Below are positions 5,495-9,611 of a stretch of DNA of 9,611 nucleotides, piece after piece; within the stretch, counting starts at the first letter, position 1, and each line of letters opens with the position of its first letter. Location of the stretch: positions 1 through 9,611 of the forward strand of contig CAYJKJ010000034.1 in NCBI GenBank assembly GCA_964370715.1, written 5' to 3'. The translations under genes were made by a program, and so were the position numbers. The DNA is from CAYJAY01 sp964370715. GTDB lineage: Bacteria; Bacillota; Clostridia; Oscillospirales; Ruminococcaceae. The notes beneath the pieces are model-generated. The model was given only the letters and a program-made list of their open reading frames with translations, was not told where the DNA came from and made no database searches.

Positions 5495-7171
5495 ATGAAA
5501 AACAAAGTTGTATCGGGGGTTCTCTCGATTGTTGTGTTAGCGGCTGTTGCGGTTTTTGTCGTTTTGCCTAATGCCTCGGCGGCTACTGTTCGTGTCGGCA
5601 GTTTTATTATCACAACTACAGATGGCAGTCAATTAACATATGGAACGGATTATAGTTATAATAATATTATAAATGATGAACATATATTAACAATAAAAAC
5701 AGACAAACATTTAACTATAGGTATGGAATCGGGCGAAACAACGGACAGTATTGTTGTTGATGCCGGAAGCGGAAAAATCGCCAACATAACTCTTGATGGG
5801 ATTAATATTAATATACCATATCGAAGAAGTCCTATTGAAATTTTAGGAACGGCAACTATTACGTTAGCGGCCGGCAGCACAAACAACTTAGCAGCAGATG
5901 ATGGAGAGGCAGCTTTAAATGTTCCCAATGGAGCTGACCTGACGATAGACGGAAACGGGAAGCTTATCGCAACGTGTTTCATGTCAGGAGCAGGTATAGG
6001 CAACGATGGGTACATAACAAGCGCAAGTGGAAACATAACTATAAATGGTGGAACGATTATTGCAACGTCTAACCACGCCGGTGCCGGCATAGGTGGTGGG
6101 AAATTTAACTCGAGCGGAGCGATAACTATCTCAGGAACTGCTGATGTTACCGCAAGTTCGAAAGGCGAATATAGCGAAAGCGGCGCTGGGATTGGCGGCG
6201 GTTCTGATGCTACTAGCGGACCAATAACGATAACTGGCGGAAAGGTTAAAGCAACGGCTGCTTTGGATGCGGCGGGTATTGGAAGCGGAAGAAACAGAAG
6301 CAACTCAAAAATCATTATTACCGGCGGAACGGTTGAAGCCTCTTCTAGTGAAGGGGCAGGCATTGGCAGTGGTGCGTTTGGCGGTGGCGATGGAACAATA
6401 GATATTTCGGGCGGAAATATAACTGCAATTTCAACAAACGGAGCAGGTATCGGCGGCGGATTAGGTGGAACAGGTGGAAATATAACTATCTCGGGCGGAA
6501 CGATTAACGCAACTTCAACAAGTGGAGCAGGTATCGGAGGTATCGGCGGCGGATTAGGTGGAATAGGTGCAAACTTAACAATCGGAGATGTTTCGGGAGC
6601 GACAAAGCCGGATATAATTGCAACCGGCGCAACAAATGGAATTCAGCATACTTCGCTTAATGTTGTAAACCAAGCGAAGGTTGTCATAATTGATAGCTCC
6701 GGAACCGAAGCCTTAAACGAAAAAGCAACCTCGATTTTTTCCACTATAAAAGTATTTGCGGGAGATGATGAAATCAATATGCTTGAGATCTCCGATCCAA
6801 CAGCGGAGGATTATCATCAGAAACAATATGTTAAATTAGAAGGGGGTGCTGCGACCCCTCAACAACCTTTACAACAGCAACAGCAACAGCAACAAAAACC
6901 GGCAACCAATATAATCTACTCGAATTCGAGAACCGATACAACAAGAGGGGTATACACCTTTAGTTCAACCGGACCTTTCAGCGAATTTTCCGGCATTTGG
7001 ATACATGGTGCTGCAATACCGTCTTCATATTACACGGCGGCAAGGAATGCCGATGGAACAGTTTCGATAACGCTTGCCGACTGGTATGTAAGAACGCTGA
7101 ACTACGGTGAAGAGTATCTTTTGCATTTTGTGTTTAACAGCGGATATGGAGTTATGAAATTTTACAGATAG
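5495..7171 (+). CDS. secreted Gly-rich right-handed beta-helix protein, carbohydrate-binding-like
   Basis: A 558-residue exported protein. The ATG at 5495 is preferred over the one at 5489 because GGAGG (5483-5487) is seven bases from it and only one from the other. The signal peptide ends NASA (residue 29). A beta region (about 31-148) leads into at least seven tandem turns of 27-34 residues (about 149-360) with consensus ITISGGTIxATSxxGAGIGGG, typical of Cthe_2159-like/parallel beta-helix surface proteins, some of which bind acidic polysaccharides. After a degenerate eighth turn and a beta cap, a Pro/Gln linker (QQPL followed by eight Gln, 460-467) joins a C-terminal module (about 486-558) nearly identical to that of the protein at 1791-3722. 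There is no sortase signal or membrane anchor. Binding to a glycan, and the role of the shared module in attachment or export, are inferences. Confidence 0.88.
   Translation: MKNKVVSGVLSIVVLAAVAVFVVLPNASAATVRVGSFIITTTDGSQLTYGTDYSYNNIINDEHILTIKTDKHLTIGMESGETTDSIVVDAGSGKIANITLDGININIPYRRSPIEILGTATITLAAGSTNNLAADDGEAALNVPNGADLTIDGNGKLIATCFMSGAGIGNDGYITSASGNITINGGTIIATSNHAGAGIGGGKFNSSGAITISGTADVTASSKGEYSESGAGIGGGSDATSGPITITGGKVKATAALDAAGIGSGRNRSNSKIIITGGTVEASSSEGAGIGSGAFGGGDGTIDISGGNITAISTNGAGIGGGLGGTGGNITISGGTINATSTSGAGIGGIGGGLGGIGANLTIGDVSGATKPDIIATGATNGIQHTSLNVVNQAKVVIIDSSGTEALNEKATSIFSTIKVFAGDDEINMLEISDPTAEDYHQKQYVKLEGGAATPQQPLQQQQQQQQKPATNIIYSNSRTDTTRGVYTFSSTGPFSEFSGIWIHGAAIPSSYYTAARNADGTVSITLADWYVRTLNYGEEYLLHFVFNSGYGVMKFYR
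5942..6574 (+). repeat. tandem coding repeats of the beta-helix
   Basis: Seven units of about 84-100 bases encode the ITISGG...GAGIGGG turns. The last two are the most alike in DNA: GGAGCAGGTATCGG and GGCGGATTAGGTGGAA occur at about 6440 and again at about 6525, the second with a nine-base AGGTATCGG insertion. This suggests recent unit duplication and slippage and possible length variation between strains. Confidence 0.8.
6872..6895 (+). repeat. CAA/CAG microsatellite encoding eight Gln
   Basis: Eight consecutive glutamine codons, largely alternating CAA and CAG, sit in the linker before the C-terminal module. The first surface protein has a shorter four-Gln version at the same place. Such tracts are prone to slippage, so linker length may vary in frame. 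Confidence 0.75.
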
Positions 7172-7175
7172 TTTG
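6981..7175 (+). repeat. copy 2 of duplicated C-terminal module
   Basis: Partner of 3532-3726, gap-free and about 90% identical up to and slightly past the stop codon. Shared residues include FSGIWIHG, AIPSSYYTA, NADGTVSITLADWYVRTLN and the terminal KFYR. The pattern (G-IWI-G---Y, TVSITL, YVRTL, F-F-GGYGV) resembles small Ig-like X2-type modules of clostridial surface proteins. Confidence 0.9.
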
Positions 7176-7286
7176 TTTTGAGCGTTGAACTTTTTTGTGA
7201 TATTATTTTGTAGAAAAATCTCGAAACATATGGTAAATCAGCTAGCGGTAGATTTTAGCCGCCAACAAATATAACCAATTAAAACT

Positions 7287-7316
7287 ACCGTACAAGTATG
7301 TCTTTGTGCGGTTTTT
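7287..7316 (+). terminator. Rho-independent terminator of the beta-helix gene
   Basis: ACCGTACAAG (7287-7296) pairs with CTTTGTGCGGT (7302-7312), with one G-U pair and one bulged base around a short loop, and TTTTTGATTTT follows. It stands 115 bases after the stop; a weaker hairpin, GCGG with CCGC near 7244-7261, comes just before it. Nothing else of note lies in 7176-7369. Confidence 0.7.
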
Positions 7317-7369
7317 GATTTTACTTAGATCTATATAATTTAGCTAGATTATTTATATTCCCCCTTTTT

Positions 7370-7389
7370 TTTCTTTCAACTTTCTTTCA
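7370..7389. promoter_or_regulatory. candidate response-regulator box upstream of the two-component operon
   Basis: TTTCTTTCAACTTTCTTTCA contains CTTTCA at 7373-7378 and 7384-7389, an 11-base period. This is the layout that OmpR/PhoB-family dimers bind as tandem half-sites. It ends 32 bases before a TATAAT (7422-7427). The identical 20 bases recur at 9439-9458. A palindrome, TTTCTTAAAGAAA (7393-7405), sits between the box and the -10. Binding is inferred from layout and position. Confidence 0.5.
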
Positions 7390-7421
7390 TTTTTTCTTAA
7401 AGAAACTTTAAATTCATGTGA

Positions 7422-7427
7422 TATAAT
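7422..7427 (+). promoter_or_regulatory. -10 element of the two-component operon
   Basis: A perfect TATAAT with no recognisable -35 at the 17-base position (AAAGAA). A promoter with a poor -35 behind a tandem regulator box is what an activator-dependent, autoregulated operon would look like. The leader to the GTG at 7464 is about 30 bases. Confidence 0.45.
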
Positions 7428-7463
7428 TACATAAAACAGAGATAATACTTTGGGGGATAGATT

Positions 7464-8150
7464 GTGAAGATATTAATTGTTGATGATGAAAAAGATATAA
7501 GAGGCCTTATTAAACTCTACTTAGCGAATGAAAATTATGATTTTGTTGAAGCCGAAAACGGTGTCGATGCTATATCCAAAATCGATGATACATTTGATTT
7601 GATCTTGCTTGATATAATGATGCCTAAAATGAATGGTATCGAAACGTGTATAGAGATCAGAAAAAATTACAACACCCCTATCATTTTTTTAACCGCTAAA
7701 GGCGAAGATATCGATAAATACACGGGGTTCACTTCGGGTGCTGATGATTATATCACAAAGCCTTTTAACCCGCTTGACCTTACTTCACGTATAAAAGCAC
7801 ATATAAGAAGATATAGAACCTATGCCGGAAACAACCAAGCGAAAGCTTTTGACGAAATTACAATTGGTAGCCTAACAGTAAATATAGCCGGGAAAACTGT
7901 TATGAAAAATGATGAAATCATTAAACTTACAAAGCTAGAATTTGCAATTTTGGAACTGTTTTTAAATAACAGAAAAAGAGTTTTTAGTTTAGAGCAAATT
8001 TATACTAATGTTTGGGGCGAACAAAGCGTATTAAACGCCGAAAGCACAGTTTCGGTTCATATTAGAAATTTGAGAAATAAAATCGAAGATGATATAACAA
8101 ACCCGCAATTTATAAAAACTGTTTGGGGGAGTGGCTATCGTGTGGATTAA
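7464..8150 (+). CDS. OmpR/PhoB-family response regulator
   Basis: A 228-residue cytoplasmic transcription regulator. It starts at GTG, with GGGGG seven bases upstream. The receiver domain (1-118) is complete: acidic pocket D7/D8, phospho-acceptor D50 in LILLDIMMP, switch threonine T77 in FLTAK, and conserved K99 in ITKPF. A short linker leads to the winged-helix DNA-binding domain (about 130-228), with LTKLEFAILELF, the recognition region ESTVSVHIRNLRNKIE and the closing wing TVWGSGYRVD. It is most like VanR/BceR-type regulators. Its last codons overlap the kinase gene by 11 bases. It is expected to be phosphorylated by that kinase and to bind the CTTTCA tandem boxes at 7370-7389 and 9439-9458; this is inferred from position. 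Confidence 0.95.
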   Translation: MKILIVDDEKDIRGLIKLYLANENYDFVEAENGVDAISKIDDTFDLILLDIMMPKMNGIETCIEIRKNYNTPIIFLTAKGEDIDKYTGFTSGADDYITKPFNPLDLTSRIKAHIRRYRTYAGNNQAKAFDEITIGSLTVNIAGKTVMKNDEIIKLTKLEFAILELFLNNRKRVFSLEQIYTNVWGEQSVLNAESTVSVHIRNLRNKIEDDITNPQFIKTVWGSGYRVD

Positions 8151-9438
8151 AAAAGTTGCAACTTCCCTTTACGTGTCTTTTTTCATAAAGATAATTGTTT
8201 CAGCACTCATTAGTTTATTGCTTTTTGTATTGCTAGCCACACTTTCGCAAACTTATATTAAATTTAAAAACACTCAAAACCAAGACAGGCTCCGCTTAGA
8301 AAGCGATGCTATTGCAAGGGATATACTTGAACAAATTGATAGAGAAAACATGACCTATTCGCAGGCGGATGACATGAGTTTTGATAAACTTCCTAACTAT
8401 CAAGTAATGTTTATTGAAAAGCAGAATTTGACACAATCTGTGGTTGACGGGTTGAGCCAAGAAAGTGTATTTGTATATGATGTAGAATTTTCTGACACTT
8501 CAGGGAAAATGTATATCAACGTGTATGGTTTAGAAACAAAGGGAGATATTTATTATATTATATCTGCTGTAATTAGCGTGATATCATTTTTAGTTCTATT
8601 GATTAATTTTATTGCTAAAGAAATTTTTTATATAAAAGAAATCGAAAGTGGGATTAAAGTTATTGCAACTGAGGATATATTATACAAGATACCGATTAAA
8701 GGGAAAAATGAACTGGCAAATCTAGCTATTAGCATTAACAGTATGGGTGATTCAATATATAGCAGTCGCCAAAAAGAACGTCAAGACGAAATAAATCAGC
8801 GGCTTTTAATTACAAATATGTCACATGATTTAAAAACGCCACTCACTTCAATGATAGGTTATATAGATGTTATAAAAGGCAAGCTGTCAAAAGATGATGA
8901 GTTGTATGCATATGCTAATATTGCCAAAGAAAACGGAAATCGACTTGAAAAACTTATCTCTGACTTGTTTTTATACAGCAAGTTGATTAGCGGTGATATG
9001 GCTTTGACTTTGCAAACTATTGATATAGGTTTAATGCTAAAACAAATATTTGAAATTAGAACCGAAAATATCGTTTATAATGAATATAGCGGCGAATTAA
9101 ACGCAAGCATCGATGCCGAAAATTTTCATCGTGTGATCGATAATCTACTGAGCAATGCAAAGAAATACGGAATAGACAGTGAGCCTATAGAGGTTATTGC
9201 AATTTCTGATAGTGATGATATTGTTATAACTATTAAAAACCAAACAGAAGATAACCTTGACGGAAAGATAGAACTACTGCAAAACAGGCTTTATACCGCA
9301 AGCGAAGACAGAACAAACGGATCATCGGGGCTTGGGCTTTCTATTGTGACAGAACTTTTGAAAATGATGAACGGCACTCTAGAACTTTGTTATGATAACA
9401 AAATCTTCACAGCAACGGTAAAACTTAAAAAAATCTAA
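8140..9438 (+). CDS. two-TM sensor histidine kinase
   Basis: A 432-residue membrane kinase paired with the regulator upstream. I place the start at the GTG at 8140 because GGGGGAG (8125-8131) is then properly spaced; the GTG at 8131 falls inside that ribosome site. Genes overlap (stop at 8148-8150), implying translational coupling. TM1 (about 15-36) and TM2 (about 138-160) bracket an extracellular domain of about 100 residues. A HAMP-like linker follows, then the H box NMSHDLKTPLTSM with His229, the N box RVIDNLLSNAKKYG with Asn339, and the G2 loop GSSGLGLSIV (about 394-403). The G1 motif (DxGxG) is replaced by IKNQTEDN and the F box is degenerate, as in some VanS-like kinases. The ligand is unknown; the neighbouring putative ABC transporter suggests sensing of a peptide or envelope stress. 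Confidence 0.92.
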   Translation: MWIKKVATSLYVSFFIKIIVSALISLLLFVLLATLSQTYIKFKNTQNQDRLRLESDAIARDILEQIDRENMTYSQADDMSFDKLPNYQVMFIEKQNLTQSVVDGLSQESVFVYDVEFSDTSGKMYINVYGLETKGDIYYIISAVISVISFLVLLINFIAKEIFYIKEIESGIKVIATEDILYKIPIKGKNELANLAISINSMGDSIYSSRQKERQDEINQRLLITNMSHDLKTPLTSMIGYIDVIKGKLSKDDELYAYANIAKENGNRLEKLISDLFLYSKLISGDMALTLQTIDIGLMLKQIFEIRTENIVYNEYSGELNASIDAENFHRVIDNLLSNAKKYGIDSEPIEVIAISDSDDIVITIKNQTEDNLDGKIELLQNRLYTASEDRTNGSSGLGLSIVTELLKMMNGTLELCYDNKIFTATVKLKKI

Positions 9439-9458
9439 TTTCTTTCAACTTTCTTTCA
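9439..9458. promoter_or_regulatory. second copy of the 20-base regulator box
   Basis: An exact repeat of 7370-7389, beginning at the base after the kinase stop codon, with CTTTCA at 9442-9447 and 9453-9458. Its last base is the first base of the terminator stem. It may direct the regulator to the downstream gene at 9565, where a TATAAT occurs at 9513-9518 without a good -35. Confidence 0.45.
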
Positions 9459-9504
9459 AAATCCTTTTAGGTTTCTTAGAAAAATCCTAAAAGGATTTTT
9501 TGTT
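9458..9504 (+). terminator. strong Rho-independent terminator of the two-component operon
   Basis: A perfect 14-base stem, AAAATCCTTTTAGG (9458-9471) with CCTAAAAGGATTTT (9486-9499), around a 14-base loop, runs into TTTTTTGTTTT. It separates the kinase from the next gene, which therefore probably has its own promoter. Confidence 0.88.
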
Positions 9505-9564
9505 TTGTATTTTATAATTAAAACATAGCAAACTAAAAGCAAAACAAGAAAGGTTTTAAAATAT

Positions 9565-9611
9565 ATGGGCACAATACTATATGTAAAAAACGCCACAAAA
9601 GAAATAGGCGG
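9565..9611 (+). CDS. start of a probable ABC transporter ATP-binding protein (partial)
   Basis: Only 15 codons are in the window. The ATG at 9565 is preceded by AAGAAAGG (9546-9553) at a somewhat long distance. The opening, MGTILYVKNATKEIGG, has the xLxVKNxTKxxGG pattern that begins many ABC ATPases before the Walker A loop. Position after a VanRS/BceRS-like pair and a shared regulator box fits a regulated exporter. No Walker motif is in view, so the family is a guess from the N-terminus and context. Confidence 0.45.
   Translation, partial: MGTILYVKNATKEIG

Noticed and set aside
5656..6363. A 235-codon minus-strand open frame opposite the beta-helix gene
   Set aside because: It is the antisense of repetitive Gly/Ile/Thr codons, rich in Pro/Ala/Ile, with no ribosome site. 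The plus-strand frame has a signal peptide and repeat structure.
5942..6574. A CRISPR array suggested by regular repeats
   Set aside because: The repeats are in frame, encode a beta-helix, vary in length and have no unique spacers.

Overview
The window is AT-rich and has strong GGAGG-type ribosome sites, GTG and TTG start options, sigma-A-like promoters with 17-base spacers, and secreted proteins of a clostridial type (a DUF6273-like domain, a right-handed beta-helix carbohydrate-binding repeat protein, a VanRS/BceRS-like two-component pair). This points to a low-GC Firmicute, probably an anaerobic clostridial relative. Species cannot be named from the sequence. Many broken genes and duplicated modules mark it as an accessory region.

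Left part (1-1610) is a graveyard of integration functions. A 5'-truncated, frameshifted large serine recombinase lies on the minus strand, and its lost N-terminus abuts the tail of an unrelated plus-strand protein. Next comes the 3' half of a tRNA gene (1205-1248) with its own terminator, then an internally deleted tyrosine-integrase remnant whose 3' end faces it. Repeats of TTTGCAAACAA lie on both sides of the tRNA fragment, as arm-type sites do around an attP core. No tRNA 5' half is present, so the arrangement looks like a fossil attP or element-element junction rather than a normal attL.

Centre (1599-7316) carries two exported surface proteins, each with its own promoter. The first (1791-3722) has a signal peptide, a ubiquitin-like domain, a DUF6273-like domain, Ig-like domains and a proline/threonine/glutamine linker. 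The second (5495-7171) has a signal peptide, a glycine-rich beta-helix and a polyglutamine linker. Both end in the same roughly 70-residue C-terminal module, nearly 90% identical in DNA. Between them on the minus strand lies a lipoprotein with a ClpP/COG3904-like serine-protease fold. It sits among gene fragments: two related RelE/HigB-like toxin 5' ends, a frameshifted membrane protein and a short unassigned remnant.

Right part (7370-9611) is a two-component operon: an OmpR/PhoB-type response regulator overlapping a two-TM sensor kinase, followed by a strong terminator and the start of what looks like an ABC transporter ATPase. An exact 20-base sequence holding two CTTTCA boxes 11 bases apart lies both upstream of the regulator and just after the kinase. 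It is a candidate binding site for the regulator, which would link autoregulation to control of the downstream transporter. There is no sortase, LPXTG motif, CRISPR array or rRNA here.
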